Assembly: GCA_020744425.1 (NCBI GenBank)
Contig: JAGMUV010000015.1
Span: forward strand, 868,001 to 932,000
Origin: Dactylonectria macrodidyma
Taxonomy: Eukaryota > Ascomycota > Sordariomycetes > Hypocreales > Nectriaceae
Direction of reading: 5' to 3'
Length of the DNA: 64,000 nt
Part shown: one piece after another, positions 48,325 to 59,470 of the stretch
How positions within the stretch are numbered: the first letter of the stretch is position 1
Layout of the letters: the number at the start of each line of letters is the position of its first letter
Program-made: the position numbers and the translations under genes
The notes under the pieces: generated by a model
The model's input: the letters and a program-made list of their open reading frames with translations, nothing else
Told to the model about the DNA's origin: nothing
Databases searched by the model: none

Positions 48325-48873
48325 GGAGAACACTGGCACGTTTCGCTTCTCTATGGATAAAATGAAAAAGAAAAATTAAAAATTTAATTGATGTCATTGA
48401 CATAGTTCGTACTGAATACAGCAGTTTACAAATGTCGGCGGCTGAGGAAGATTTAGCCATGCAACTCTTTTTCACACCGGGTCTCACATTCGGCTCAATA
48501 TTCACCCAGTGCATGTTGGACACCAGCAAGACCGACGTGACGCGGAAGCTCAATCTGCCGGTTCAAACCCGTTGACTAGAAAGCACATCAATTCGAAAGA
48601 AAAGAAGCCGGAGAAAATCCGCATCCGGAAATCGACTAGTCTAAGTTAAGTTACCCCGCGCGGCTTCCAAGATTCGGCTTTTGATTCAGCCATGTTAAGC
48701 GGCATGTGTTGATCTGGATGCACCCTCGAGTTGACATGACGTAGGCGCTTCAGTAAAGCATCTTTCCGCGAAAGTAAAAGCTTTATATCTAGCATTTGCA
48801 GCCATGTGATGAAAGTTGGTGAATTATTACATTGGAGCTATTGCTTGAATCCACACTTTTTTCGACTACAATC
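48325..48873. other. Intergenic between dioxygenase relic and SnoaL-like gene
   Basis: About 550 bp. A B-box-like GGTTCAAACCC at 48560-48571 is not part of a foldable tRNA. No QUTA-type palindrome seen. Confidence 0.5.
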
Positions 48874-49624
48874 ATGCCGGATTTTCACTCTCTTCCTGAA
48901 GAAACCTGGCCTTCGCAAGCCGTCCGAAACAATGGCCCTGACAGCCTTGTCCTGGAAAGGACCAAGTTGCGGGAGTTGGCTGAGGGCTGGCCATGTTACC
49001 GGTAATGCCGCATACCAGCTCATTCAACCAACATCTAACAACGTTTCCAGTGACGCGTGTGAGTGGGAAAATTTTGAGTCCATCTTCCACCCAGGTGCCT
49101 TCGTGTACACCACATGGTCAGGTCGCGTCAAACACTCTGATTTCATTGCCGCCTCCAAGGCTGGCATGGATAAGGGTGCCTTTATTATGCATCGATGTCA
49201 TGGTGTGACAACGGATATTACCCGGGATGGAATAAGAGCCGTTACTAAGATGAAGGCTACCATCACTCAACGTTTCAACATTGGTGGCGTCGAGGTTGAT
49301 GCAGAGGCAGATTGTCGTTTCTGCTTCTTCTTTGAGAAGGTCAACGGTCGATGGGGAGCACGGTTTGTTCGACACTGGTATGAGAAGGATAAACTCATCC
49401 CAGTCAACCCTGCCAAGATCCCGAAGCTAGATCATGAAAAGCTCGAGTCATACCCGGATGGATATAAATGTTTAGCGTACTGCCAGGAGCTAACCATGGG
49501 TGTGTCTGTGTTTAGAGACATGCCTGGTCATAGACGTCATGTTGGTACACTGTCTGGGGAGAAGCATGACCTGCTCTATCGACAAGCCAAGGACTGGCTT
49601 GATGGAAAATCCATTGAGGTGTAA
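48874..49624 (+). CDS. SnoaL-like (NTF2-fold) protein at the edge of the quinate cluster
   Basis: Exons 48874-49001 and 49051-49624 (49-nt intron, GTAATG...TCCAG) give 233 residues. The start [12 protein letters not shown] was chosen because splicing then gives [20 protein letters not shown], the typical opening of these NTF2-fold proteins. It continues [25 protein letters not shown] and an [21 protein letters not shown] strand pair. A conserved Tyr, Asp and His in the cone-shaped pocket are candidates for catalysis (cyclase, dehydratase or isomerase), as in SnoaL and scytalone-dehydratase relatives. The C-terminal 60 residues form an extra segment. It is not one of the classical qa/qut genes but lies 390 bp from the dehydroshikimate dehydratase gene, in convergent orientation. 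Reaction unknown. Confidence 0.8.
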
Positions 49625-50014
49625 AGGCTTCGGGCTATTCATATTTAGTTAGAACATTGAAATGAATTTTGAAAATTTCTGTGGGGTATTGACGTGATAT
49701 TGAATTGCACATGCAGGTAGATATTCCCCGATCAGTTAAGAAATATGTTAGTACATGTGGATTGATTCTTTCTACTAATTACATCGCATATGCACCTGGT
49801 ACATTCTTAGCCTATCTGTCTTTAGTGGTCCTATTACTCACACTCAACACGTCTAATATCTCAAAGGTATTGGTTTGCAAGTGCTATTTCCACCTAAGAC
49901 ATGGCGTTATGGTCTTTACACTCTATACTCTTTGTTCAGATGGAGGATACAGTTGATTCGAACTTGAGTCCTCCAGACCACCATGGTGCAGGTAATGTGA
50001 TATTCCAAATTTGC
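49625..50014. other. Convergent 3' flanks
   Basis: 390 bp, AT-rich, holding the ends of the SnoaL-like and qutC-type transcripts. No gene. Confidence 0.6.
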
Positions 50015-51040
50015 CTAGTTCAACTTCAACCTTTCAACAAAGGTATTCCAGGATTTAATACCCCTTTGCGCATGGTCAGCTGGCACATTTGGGTTATCCT
50101 CTGCCATTGTCCTGGAAAAGAGCTCAAGGGAAACGTAACCCTTATACCCGAGCCCGAAAATAATTGCCTTTGCAATATCCTCGCAGGGCATATGCGCGCC
50201 CCGGTTCTCCTCGTACATGAAACATCTCGCGTTTCTAGACCAATTCATTCTCGGTGGTTGACCGTCAACATGAAATGGGTGGCCCCTAACCACCGGGCTG
50301 TCCATACGCTCTCCATCTACAACCTGTAGATAGAAGACCTTTTTCACATCCACTGTCTTAACCAATTCCTCTATGCTTTTCCTCATGTCTTCATCCGCGT
50401 TGGGTGTTTTGCCTGTTGGCGACGCGGGGTCAGACCAGACACGGCCGGCAATGTTGAAGGTATCAAGGCACATGCCAAAGTTGGGGCGGTCAACGCGGGT
50501 TACCACATCCCAAACGGCCTGCCATGTGTTGATGTGTGTGCTCCAGCAGAGATTTTCATAAGCAAATCGAATAGGAGGAGTTTCCGCCAGTCCAAGATCA
50601 GCCAATTCGCGCAGGTCTGCAGCAATCATCTCGGGGTCGTCAACCAGCTGGTCTGCAGGGAGAAAGTTGGCCGGAACTTGAATCGTAGTGGTACCGAGAA
50701 TTTTTACCAGTTGGAACCAGTCCTTCAGTTTCTCGAGCAATTTGGCATGCTGTTCCCGGTCCTTGAGGCCGTCGTAAAAGAGGAAAGGTTGGAGGGTGAT
50801 GATATCGAGACCATTCGCGTCACATGCAGCGCGCGCATGTCTTGCAGCAGAAAATATAGAGTCTCGGCTGGGATAATCCTCTGAGTTTCCAGAAAACTTG
50901 CGAGCCAGGTATTCCAGATCTTCGAAGAAGATTTCAATGCCGCGAAAGCCGACCTTGGCGGCCTGTGCCATCTTCTCTTCAAAGTTATGAAGCCATCCAC
51001 GACCGAGCGAGACGCTCATAATAGCTGGTTGAAACGACAT
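50015..51040 (-). CDS. qutC: 3-dehydroshikimate dehydratase
   Basis: Intronless, 341 residues, close to the usual 345-350 of QutC/QA-4. It converts 3-dehydroshikimate to protocatechuate, the last step of the quinate branch. Fold: xylose isomerase-like TIM barrel. The start MSFQPAIMSVSLGRGW leads to GFRGIEIFFEDLEYLA on strands 1-2. Metal-ligand candidates are Glu in RFAYENLCWSTH, Asp in GMCLDTFNIAGRVW, the acidic/Gln strand FYLQVVDGERMD, and Glu in GYVSLELFSRTM. Strands and ligands are in normal order with no break. It shares strand with the dehydroquinase and repressor genes, about 830 bp from the former. Expression is expected to be induced by quinate through the cluster activator, but no clear palindrome was seen in its promoter. 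Confidence 0.93.
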   Translation of the reverse strand: MSFQPAIMSVSLGRGWLHNFEEKMAQAAKVGFRGIEIFFEDLEYLARKFSGNSEDYPSRDSIFSAARHARAACDANGLDIITLQPFLFYDGLKDREQHAKLLEKLKDWFQLVKILGTTTIQVPANFLPADQLVDDPEMIAADLRELADLGLAETPPIRFAYENLCWSTHINTWQAVWDVVTRVDRPNFGMCLDTFNIAGRVWSDPASPTGKTPNADEDMRKSIEELVKTVDVKKVFYLQVVDGERMDSPVVRGHPFHVDGQPPRMNWSRNARCFMYEENRGAHMPCEDIAKAIIFGLGYKGYVSLELFSRTMAEDNPNVPADHAQRGIKSWNTFVERLKLN

Positions 51041-51870
51041 GGTCTAATGATCAATAGTGGAAGCGCCAGTTCGATTCCGAGGGTGCACAATTCTGTGATG
51101 GAGATGTGTCTGAGATCTAAATTGCTGTGGAGCTTAATTGATGTGCTTTTATGACGCAGTTGATCCGGCTGTATCGTTCGGCTAAGCCATCAGCCGCGAT
51201 TTATGGATGCATCGCGAACCAAATTCATTTATCAAGGAACTAGCAAGGGCCTATTACGACTCAATATCTTGCGCGATATACTCATCATCTGGTTGTTATT
51301 CTGATGATCCATCTGCATCTTGGATCAACACACTGCCGGTAGTCACAGGCCTCGGCAATCGTTTTGGGTCCGGTTACGGCACTGCAGATGAGCAGTAAAG
51401 CCGTGCAAAGAAAGGACCGGGGTGCATCTGCAATGCCAGCTCGTCGCGGCCTATCTGCACAAGCTAGCAATGGCGATTTAGTGACTCACTCGCCACGAAT
51501 CGCCACGAACGAGTTGTCGAACAATTACAAAACGACTGATGAGATGGATTCAGTACGGCATATTGTACAAGTTTCGGATACGAACTTGCGAGGGCCAATT
51601 CGAGAAGGGCCCGTCCTTTACTTAGAGAAAAGATTATTCTGTAGGTAGTTCCATTCCCAGCTGGCTACCCTCTACACTCGTACTGCCCCGAACCTTGCTT
51701 CGTTTAATATCTTCACATACGCGACAGTGAGATAAGAATACCCAATCGTTTTGTTATTACTACTCTGAGGTTCTGGCCAATCTTGATGTCCCCCACCAAC
51801 GAGATGGCCGGCGAGCCGTAGTTCAAGTCCCAAGCCTTCCCATTCATTTCTTCCCTTTTTCCATTGGCCC
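51041..51870. other. Intergenic between qutC- and qutE-type genes
   Basis: 830 bp. Short frames only (51364-51648 and others) without features. No QUTA-like site found by eye. Confidence 0.5.
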
Positions 51871-52347
51871 CTATTTGACCTTCTGGCTGGTGTTATTCTG
51901 AGAGCGCTTTGCCTTGATGTGCTTCGCTGCAAACTCTAATGCCGCCGAGTATCCATGGGTACCCATCCCGCAAATGACTGCCGTTGCCTTGTCACAAAGG
52001 TAGCTACGGTGTCTGAATGTCTCTCTAGCGTGAGGGTTTGTGACATGAATCTCAATAAATGGGATATCCACGCCCAACAGAGCATCCCGGAGGGCCACAC
52101 TGGTATGGGTGAGGGCACCGGGGTTGATGATGATGGCATCGACATTTCCCCTTGCTTGATGGATGCGATCGACAATGGCACCTTCATGGTTTGACTGAAA
52201 GTCTTGCAGCACAGCATTCAGCTCTGAAGCCTGGGAGTTTGCCGTAGTGATGACATCGTCAAGCGTGGTGCTCCCATAAATATGCGGCTCACGTGCGCCG
52301 AGGAGGTTGAGGTTTGGCCCGTTGATGAGGAGAATAGTGTGTCCCAT
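51871..52347 (-). CDS. qutE: Catabolic type II 3-dehydroquinate dehydratase
   Basis: 158 residues from the ATG at 52347; a second ATG three codons upstream (52356) is equally possible. It converts 3-dehydroquinate to 3-dehydroshikimate by trans elimination, forming a dodecamer in known members. Motifs: [21 protein letters not shown] with the catalytic Tyr at about 24, [33 protein letters not shown] with the catalytic Asn and His, and [18 protein letters not shown] with the C-terminal His/Arg set. Length and motifs match QutE/QA-2. The C-terminus carries a hydrophilic tail ([14 protein letters not shown]). No frameshift. Confidence 0.94.
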   Translation of the reverse strand: MGHTILLINGPNLNLLGAREPHIYGSTTLDDVITTANSQASELNAVLQDFQSNHEGAIVDRIHQARGNVDAIIINPGALTHTSVALRDALLGVDIPFIEIHVTNPHARETFRHRSYLCDKATAVICGMGTHGYSAALEFAAKHIKAKRSQNNTSQKVK

Positions 52348-53232
52348 AGTTGTCATTGCTGAGCTACCGAGCGGATCTGTGTAGTATGGGGAGAGTATGA
52401 ATATGGTATGAACGCGAGAAGGAGCGAGGTGTTGTGCTAATACGGCATTGCGATGCGAGTCACATTTGGGACTGCCGCGTTTTATGGGACTACCGTTGTA
52501 GCTCAGTACCAATCCCCACCTTGTAGTGTTATTGATCTGCCGTTCATACAGTATCAAGATCGTTTCTTTGCCGGCACAATCATTTACCGGAGTGGGGGCG
52601 GGGGACGCGTTGACGGGTAGATAGAACCGAGATGTGAGTGTGCGTCATTAACCCAGACTCGGAAGAATCACGTCCTCCAGAAGTTAAAGCAGCAAGTATT
52701 TGACCGATCAAAATTCGAAAGCCTTCACTTCGTCTTGGACCTGTGATCATTTAACCGACCCGAGGTGTCACCTGTATCTCTCTTCATCATAGGCTTGAGA
52801 TGAAGACAAGATTTCGGATTGGGTGATTGTCCACTCGTCGTGTGGGAAAGTCCGCTCAGCTATGGATGATAGATGCTTGAGTACTCCAAACTGATTGTTC
52901 CACCAATCTCAATGGATTTTTCTCAGGCTTGAATTTCCTTACTGTTATTTCATCGCCATAGAATTAGCTTTTCTTGGACATGAAAATTTCTTTAAGCTTG
53001 CACCACTTAGGTCCATTGTGACACATAAATCAACCGATGCAAAGTAAATTAAACTGACTTCGAAATCATTGACTGTATCAATACTTACCAACTCCTAATC
53101 TGCATGTATCTCATCCATGTGACGTTACTATCATCATCAAATCTCCCAAATCGCCTTCCATCTTCGTTAACAGGTAGAATTATTCCACTCTCAGTGGCCA
53201 TCCCAATCATCAACAAATCGCAGTCTCTCTTG
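52348..53232. other. Intergenic between qutE- and qutR-type genes
   Basis: About 880 bp. The dehydroquinase promoter and the repressor 3' end. The repressor side (52880-53230) is AT-rich. No gene. Confidence 0.55.
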
Positions 53233-55914
53233 TTACTCCTTTGTGTTAAAATTACCATCCGTAGCCTGATAACTCTGAAGGACAGCTCGTCTCATTACCC
53301 TCCGAGGCGCACGACGACCAGTAAATAGTTCGAACTGCGCAAATCCTTGCTCTGGTAATATGTCAAGGCCATCCATGGTAACCCAGCCTCTGGATGCCTG
53401 GTTGCGAACTTGAACGAGTAACGGAGTGTTCAAACTTTTGTATCCTATATCAATGACAATGCCTCCAGTAGCACTTCCAAGCCATTCGTTGGGAAGCGTG
53501 AAGTCTGGCGCTGGCGTATCCCCAATGCGATGATTCGGAATGCATGAAATAATGACGGTGGGCAATCTGTAATCCGTAGGCCAGAGGTCGTCAAGCGATC
53601 GAATGACGTGAAAGCGGGGAGCATTGGAGTTTGGCGATTTGGAGTCTTCCTGCTGAGCAAGCCGGGTAAAATGCGAAATAACCTTCTCTGCGTTTTCAGG
53701 GGTGCGGTTATAAATGACCAAATTCCTAATCCCAAGCTGAAGCATTGCGTAGATCGTAGCCCGAGCCATGCCTCCAGCGCCGATGATCAACCCACAAGTG
53801 TTTGACGTGATGGCATTAGCGGGAGACAGACCACGCCGGATACAAGCTTGAATGCCAACCCAATCGGTGTTCTCACCGTAAATTGCTTTTATAGGACCGG
53901 ATCGATTAGCGGTAAGGAAGAAGTTAGCTCCCGTGGGGATTGAGCCGTCTGGGTTGAGATGGCGGACTGGAATCAAAGTGTTCACTGCTCCAATGGCTTG
54001 GGCATGGATGCTTAGCGAGTGAGTTAGGCTGATGACCTCAATCTTAAAGGGAAGCCCAACAGAAGCTCCTCCGAAGAGAGGATCTTCTAATAGGTGCTGA
54101 AAACCGCGGAGTGAGGAGGAAGAGTAGGGTTGGTGGTCATGAGATATACCACAAGCCTGGAACCCTGATTTATGCATTGCCGAGGACATGCTATAATCAA
54201 CATGTGCACCAAAGACAAAATATTTCAATGGTTCAAACATGAAGCATGAAAATAAGGCCTTAGTAGCCTCAAGCGCAGTGAGAGAAGGCGTGGGTGACAA
54301 TGCAGTCATGTCAGAAACGCTTTTAAAAGAGTCTGGACTAACCGCAGTCAGTATGCGGTTGAATGAAGCCGAAGTGCGTCCAAGCAACCCTGAGTTGTAT
54401 GCTGTTAGAGGGATTTTGGGTCCTTGGATCGCAGCGACTGTGCTTTGTAAAAGTCCGACGTCAAAGTTGTCGTCGACGGTCAAGGCTGGACGGATGAGTC
54501 GGGCAAGATGACAGCCCAATGTCGTAGCTTTTTCGTACCACGACATCCATATTGGAGAATCCCAGGGCGGAGGATCCGTCTCGACAATACAAGCCCCAAT
54601 AACCTTCGTCCTTTTACGCTCCACTACCACTTGGGATATGTGATGTTCAGATAACCGCAAATCAACTGTGATCATCTCAGGGGCAAGTCGTGTCGCGTGG
54701 TGAACCAGATCGAGGTAGAGCTGGACCAGGTCCTCATCGCCCACGTCAGATATAGGGATATCAAGAATAATGGGCAGTGTTGTGTCTCGCCTAGTTTTGC
54801 CAATGCCGCGAGTAATATCATCCGCGAGCCTAACGCTTAGGTCCCCTCGAGTCATTTCTCTGGAATGAGCTTTCAGGTACTTTTCGAGACCATCGACTGT
54901 TATTTGAATTGCATCGGCGCCAGAGACGTGTTTCTCCATGTCTATTCTCGCTTCCAAAACATCAGATAATGGAATTGTAGTCGCATATGTGAATCGACGT
55001 TCCTCTATGGCAATTTTTGCCAAGGGCAGTGCAGGCTCGATGAATGAAAGGGAACCGGCAGGGAAAATTAAAGATAGAAATTTGAGAAAGTGCCTTTCAG
55101 TATGCTTCAGCGCTAGACATGGAGTTGAGGCCCTTTGCATTGGTGATGTTTTCGAAGAAGGCTCCTGTGACATGGCGGCCTTTTCTGAGGCATTGAAGAA
55201 CTCGAAGTTTGTGCACGTTCGAAAGATTGCACTGCCCACGCGGAGCAGATCCCACATCTTGCTCTTGTCTCTGATTTTGAAGAGCTTTTCGATTGCGTCG
55301 GCATCACGGACAATGTGGATGACGGGATGAGCGGCTGAGAAGGCCCGGAGCAATGCCTGGATACTGCTGCTAATCCAGGAGCAAACCAGGACACAGCCGG
55401 TAGAGTGGCGGTGAAGAAGCATCTCCAGTACCCTGGCCTGTTGTGCGTGGCACTTAACAGATCCGTGTTTAGCCTTGTAGTCGGTGCTGGTGGTTCCTAG
55501 AGCAGACTGGAATGCCGTTTCCAGGTCTATGACCTTTCTGTTGGTTGCGGATGAGGCCATGATGGCGAGGGTGGACTTGCCGGCGCCGCGGATCCCGACG
55601 AGGACCATAGAGGCATCGGGTCTGAATTCAGGAAGCGGCTCTGCAGTTAACAGAGGAAATGGAGGTGAATGCGCACTGTTGACGGCATCTTGCGATCCGG
55701 GCCGTGGATCTGTGGATGAGGGGAAAGTCGATGATGGGTCTGTTGACGGAGCTGAAGCCACGCGAGCTGCAGACGCCGGGTCCGTCAACATCGGGCCTGT
55801 CATCGTCACAGAGTGAATCTGAACAGCGCCGAAGCTGCTTCCGCCGTCGCGAGCGAAGGTCGGAGCATCCTCATTAACAAGCACGGCTTCGAGTGGCCGC
55901 TTGAGTCCCGCCAT
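53233..55914 (-). CDS. qutR: Quinate pathway repressor (AROM-related)
   Basis: Intronless, 893 residues, ATG at 55914. QUTR/QA-1S proteins are derived from the last three domains of the AROM pentafunctional enzyme, and this order is seen here. Residues 1-95 are low-complexity. A shikimate kinase-like domain has P-loop VGIRGAGKST near 106-115. A type I dehydroquinase-like domain spans about 310-520 (VVERKRTKVIGACIVETDPP). A shikimate dehydrogenase-like domain spans about 560-890 (HDHQPYSSSSLRGFQHLL, IIGAGGMARATIYAMLQLG, VIYNRTPENA). In the dehydrogenase-like domain the usual SKSRSP-type start is changed (FQACGISHDHQ). It should bind pathway intermediates and block the activator without catalysis. 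The gene is divergent from the activator. Confidence 0.93.
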   Translation of the reverse strand: MAGLKRPLEAVLVNEDAPTFARDGGSSFGAVQIHSVTMTGPMLTDPASAARVASAPSTDPSSTFPSSTDPRPGSQDAVNSAHSPPFPLLTAEPLPEFRPDASMVLVGIRGAGKSTLAIMASSATNRKVIDLETAFQSALGTTSTDYKAKHGSVKCHAQQARVLEMLLHRHSTGCVLVCSWISSSIQALLRAFSAAHPVIHIVRDADAIEKLFKIRDKSKMWDLLRVGSAIFRTCTNFEFFNASEKAAMSQEPSSKTSPMQRASTPCLALKHTERHFLKFLSLIFPAGSLSFIEPALPLAKIAIEERRFTYATTIPLSDVLEARIDMEKHVSGADAIQITVDGLEKYLKAHSREMTRGDLSVRLADDITRGIGKTRRDTTLPIILDIPISDVGDEDLVQLYLDLVHHATRLAPEMITVDLRLSEHHISQVVVERKRTKVIGACIVETDPPPWDSPIWMSWYEKATTLGCHLARLIRPALTVDDNFDVGLLQSTVAAIQGPKIPLTAYNSGLLGRTSASFNRILTAVSPDSFKSVSDMTALSPTPSLTALEATKALFSCFMFEPLKYFVFGAHVDYSMSSAMHKSGFQACGISHDHQPYSSSSLRGFQHLLEDPLFGGASVGLPFKIEVISLTHSLSIHAQAIGAVNTLIPVRHLNPDGSIPTGANFFLTANRSGPIKAIYGENTDWVGIQACIRRGLSPANAITSNTCGLIIGAGGMARATIYAMLQLGIRNLVIYNRTPENAEKVISHFTRLAQQEDSKSPNSNAPRFHVIRSLDDLWPTDYRLPTVIISCIPNHRIGDTPAPDFTLPNEWLGSATGGIVIDIGYKSLNTPLLVQVRNQASRGWVTMDGLDILPEQGFAQFELFTGRRAPRRVMRRAVLQSYQATDGNFNTKE

Positions 55915-56426
55915 GTGTTGATTGCCTTGGCTGGTGGATTGCCTGGTTCATTGAACAACTCCCGCGGTTTGAGACGAGACTATGGCTCAGCGACGGACGG
56001 TTTTGAGTCGGCGAGACTGGGTGAATTGTCGTTGAATTGTGTTGAGTTGTCGTAGCCTCGCCATCAGCATCAGCCTCGAGTCGTGTGATGCCCTTGGGAA
56101 AAGCCTAGACTCCACGCATCTAGAACTAACCCCGTCCTAGCGACCCGGCTAGTCCTTTATCCGATCAACACTCTTGGCCGCTATTGGTTTGCGGGCCGTG
56201 TCCATTTTTCTGCCTCCAGCTCGTCATGGGCCGAACTTCGACTGAATGAGTGAATGAATGCATTGTCTGATCAGGCGCTGGTTCTCCTCATACGACCAAG
56301 CTACTGTTGTGTTCAGTGTGCCGTGTGCTGTGTGCCTTGTGGTCTGGTCAGACCCCTAACTGACTGACGCCCAGGACTACCCAAAGGACTACCCACCGAT
56401 ATCCACCACATATCCAATTGCCCATT
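55915..56426. promoter_or_regulatory. Divergent promoter between repressor and activator
   Basis: 512 bp. At 56147-56162 GGCTAG-TCCT-TTATCC matches 12 of 16 positions of the QA-1F/QUTA palindrome (GGRTAARYRYTTATCC), with the right half perfect. Autoregulation is known for the Neurospora activator, so this is a plausible but weak site. Confidence 0.45.
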
Positions 56427-58622
56427 ATGGACCGCAGGAGAACAAGAAGCAACAGGACCGACCAGGATGAGTCCCGTGGGGATCCGGCCGCTTCCACTCC
56501 TAGCAAGCGCCAGCGAGTCTCCATTGCCTGTGACTCGTGCCGCATGGCCAAGGGCAAATGCGATGGGGACCGTCCTCGCTGCGGGACCTGTGCAATGCAC
56601 AACAGGAATTGCTCCTACACTCACGCTGCTCGCAAGAGAGGCGTGCCGTCTGGCTATTTAAAGTCCATCGAGGTGTCCATCGGCTGGCTGTTCGAGCAAT
56701 ACCCTGGCTCCGAGGCCGCCTTGCATCGGTTTCTCACCCAAAATGACGGTGCAGATGGGGTCCGGGTATTGGTCAACAAGGATGAAACAGGCGGGCGGTT
56801 CTACCGACGATGGACCAAGAGCTCCGTCTGCAAGGACATTGGGAGACTCATCTCCGACCGGAGAAGGCTCCAAAGAGACATATCAGTCGATGGCTCGGAA
56901 CCACAGGAAAACACCAGCCCGACGAGCCCTTTGTTCCTCGAGTCGCAACAAACGACCGGTCTAGATGCACATGGAGGAAGTCTCTCTCTCCCAGATCCCC
57001 CAACGACGGATCCATTCCAACCTCCTCAAAATCCAAACACTATCCCAACACATAGGCACATCACCCTACCCTCCAACTGGAGTCACCTCGTGGATGTTTA
57101 CTTTGCATACACGTCCTGCTGGCTTCCCATCATCAAACGCGACTCTGTCATCAGCACCGCGTCGCTGTATCCACGTCAGGGCCTCCGTCTCAATTCCACC
57201 CACTCATCTCCTTTACACGCCCAGCTCTGGGCTGTTTTGGCGGTGGCGTCGTTTCAAGATGCTGCCGCCTCTACTTCCCCCAACGGCAGCCTCTCCCCAA
57301 ACCAGATATTCTCTACTGCTTGCAACCTGAGCGCTACCGACCAGGAAAACTCGGAGGCACCTTATATCTCCTCTCTACTGCTCCAATCTTTGATTCGACT
57401 AGGCCAGAGAAACGAGGTTGAGGCATGGCTGCTCATTGGCAAGGCGTCACGCCTCGCTCTCAGCGGCTTGTCCGCCACTACACCCAATACCTTAGCTGCA
57501 CAAGACGGCAGTGCCGTTCCCTGCCATATGGCTCGCATATTGGCTGCTGCTAACATCCTGGATACTTTAGTATCGCTTTGCCTCGGGCACCCGGGGATGG
57601 TAGGCTCTGGACGTTATCCTCTACCCTCAGACCCAGTGACGGACCCTGTCAACACGACTGACAGCTGGGGTCTTCTTCTAAGTCCAGAGCATAGCGTTCG
57701 TGGCCAACTTCCACTCTCACCGCTTGCCGCGTTCCGACAATTATATATCTTTTCTCAACTCTGGGTCAAAAGTCCTCATTCTCCAAAGACGACGCCTGGG
57801 GACTTATTACAAAGCCTGGGTCCTCAATTCTCATTTTGCAACTCCTTAATCTTCGGGGGTTTGACCCCTGCAGTGCCATCGGCGTTCCTTATCCAAGCCA
57901 TGTTCTTGACAATAAGCCTCGGCCTAGCACTTGGGCCTAGACCTGCTCTTCTGTCAAATCTCTTACAGCTTGTCGAGTTGTGTATCGACAATCTTGGGCC
58001 GTTTGGAACACCTTCTTTGATGATTACACTTGTGGAAATAATTCACCGATCTGATCAGAGCGATCGTGTTTACGAAGAGGAGAAGGCTAGATGGATGACG
58101 GTGATGGACTCTCTCCAAGATGTTTGGAGAGCCGATACGTCAAGGAACAATTTTGTTCTAAGAGAACAAAATACAGAATCTAGAGTCGACACCAATCAGG
58201 CCACAGAATCACCGTTGGCACACAACACTGCAGGACTAGTTCTTCCTACATTGGATTCATCAAATGACCAGCAATACGACGATATACAACCACAAATCAA
58301 CGTCTTAGATGCAAGCAATCAGCCACACTCAGCATCCAACCGACAAGCATACACAGCCAACGTCACCGGCCTCAAACTACCGCCGCGCATCAGTCTGTCT
58401 CCAAGCACATCGCATCCTCCCGCTCTCAGTGAAGAGCACGATAGGTCTTTACGTGGCAACCCTGAAATGAGTCAGCAGATAGAGTACGACGCTATCTTGG
58501 AAGAGCTAGGGACCATAGACTACGCAGACGTAACAGACGCAAATTCGCAGTTCATGTCAAACTTGGGATACGTGCCCGGTTATGACTTGAGAGACATGTT
58601 TCTCAATGACTTTGGTGCCTAA
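56427..58622 (+). CDS. qutA: Zn2Cys6 transcriptional activator of quinate genes
   Basis: 731 residues from the ATG at 56427 (MDRRRTRSNR); no introns. DNA-binding cluster: Cys at 35, 38, 45, 52, 55 and 62, within ACDSCRMAKGKCDGDRP and RCGTCAMHNRNC. Next come YTHAARKRGVPSGYLKSIE and a short linker region. The fungal transcription factor middle-homology region covers about 210-520 (LVDVYFAYTSCWLPIIKRDS, LLQSLIRLGQRNEVEAWLLIGKASRLAL). The C-terminus is Ser/Asn/acidic-rich and ends with an aromatic/acidic segment likely to activate transcription. QUTA/QA-1F is normally 780-880 residues, so this copy is a bit shorter. Assignment rests on domain plus position head-to-head with the repressor. In the family it is inactive until quinate relieves the repressor. 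Confidence 0.88.
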   Translation: MDRRRTRSNRTDQDESRGDPAASTPSKRQRVSIACDSCRMAKGKCDGDRPRCGTCAMHNRNCSYTHAARKRGVPSGYLKSIEVSIGWLFEQYPGSEAALHRFLTQNDGADGVRVLVNKDETGGRFYRRWTKSSVCKDIGRLISDRRRLQRDISVDGSEPQENTSPTSPLFLESQQTTGLDAHGGSLSLPDPPTTDPFQPPQNPNTIPTHRHITLPSNWSHLVDVYFAYTSCWLPIIKRDSVISTASLYPRQGLRLNSTHSSPLHAQLWAVLAVASFQDAAASTSPNGSLSPNQIFSTACNLSATDQENSEAPYISSLLLQSLIRLGQRNEVEAWLLIGKASRLALSGLSATTPNTLAAQDGSAVPCHMARILAAANILDTLVSLCLGHPGMVGSGRYPLPSDPVTDPVNTTDSWGLLLSPEHSVRGQLPLSPLAAFRQLYIFSQLWVKSPHSPKTTPGDLLQSLGPQFSFCNSLIFGGLTPAVPSAFLIQAMFLTISLGLALGPRPALLSNLLQLVELCIDNLGPFGTPSLMITLVEIIHRSDQSDRVYEEEKARWMTVMDSLQDVWRADTSRNNFVLREQNTESRVDTNQATESPLAHNTAGLVLPTLDSSNDQQYDDIQPQINVLDASNQPHSASNRQAYTANVTGLKLPPRISLSPSTSHPPALSEEHDRSLRGNPEMSQQIEYDAILEELGTIDYADVTDANSQFMSNLGYVPGYDLRDMFLNDFGA

Positions 58623-59470
58623 GTGGTGAATAAGTCGAGGTTCTTGGCCTATAGAACAATAAATAGAACAAACACTCGATTCATCTCCACATATCTATCT
58701 GCCCCCAACCCCGCTGTGTTTCTAGCTTTGCTAACCATTGACACGTCTGTATAACCTTGGCCTTGTCGGTGGTGTCGGTAATGTTGAGACCCTGGACGTT
58801 GGCTCGTACATAAACATTGAAGAAACCTTTTGCAGTTATCGATGTTCATGCAGTTTTCTCAATAGCGCAACCATTTTGTCAGCACTGATCGTGTCGCTAA
58901 TGCACGTCTTCATCGCTCTGTTACACACCAGGAGTATTGCATTCTCATCGACGCCTTGGACGAGCCCAGGATGAGCTAGTTTCGGGCAACTTATGGTGCT
59001 TGCTTTGCGATCAAGAACTCCAGAAGGGCTGAAGGATGTTGGAGCGGGAGTTTCCAGGCCTCATACTTGGAAGGAGGTGGTGAGTGTGCGAGAGCTACTG
59101 GATAAAACCAGATTGGAGATGGTGTTGGGTGCAGCTGGAAATGGTCCTGAAAACGAGATGAGAAGACGAGTGAGAATCAGATGATGATGCAAAAGGTTGA
59201 GCCTAGAGTAGAGTATAGCTAAGTTCATTTGATGGGATTAAGTAATGATAATGATGAACATGTCATGGCGGTCATGCTGTTTAGATTAGATTTTAACTAG
59301 AAACATATTCTAGGTGAAGACAACTCGAGAGAAGATCTACTTTAATGCGAGGTGCTTTGCCATCCTGAAAACAGGATCGACAGGGCTTTGAAACGGATCC
59401 GAGAAGTTGTGGCCCTTGGTCACCTCCAATTTCATTTCTCGAGTTCTCCAAACATCTTAGCAATCATAAA
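58623..59470. other. Convergent 3' flanks of activator and dehydrogenase
   Basis: 848 bp. Short frames (58738-58974, 58993-59184) show no features. No gene. Confidence 0.55.

Noticed and set aside
48548..48600. B-box-like GGTTCAAACCC
   Set aside because: No A box at the right distance and no cloverleaf.
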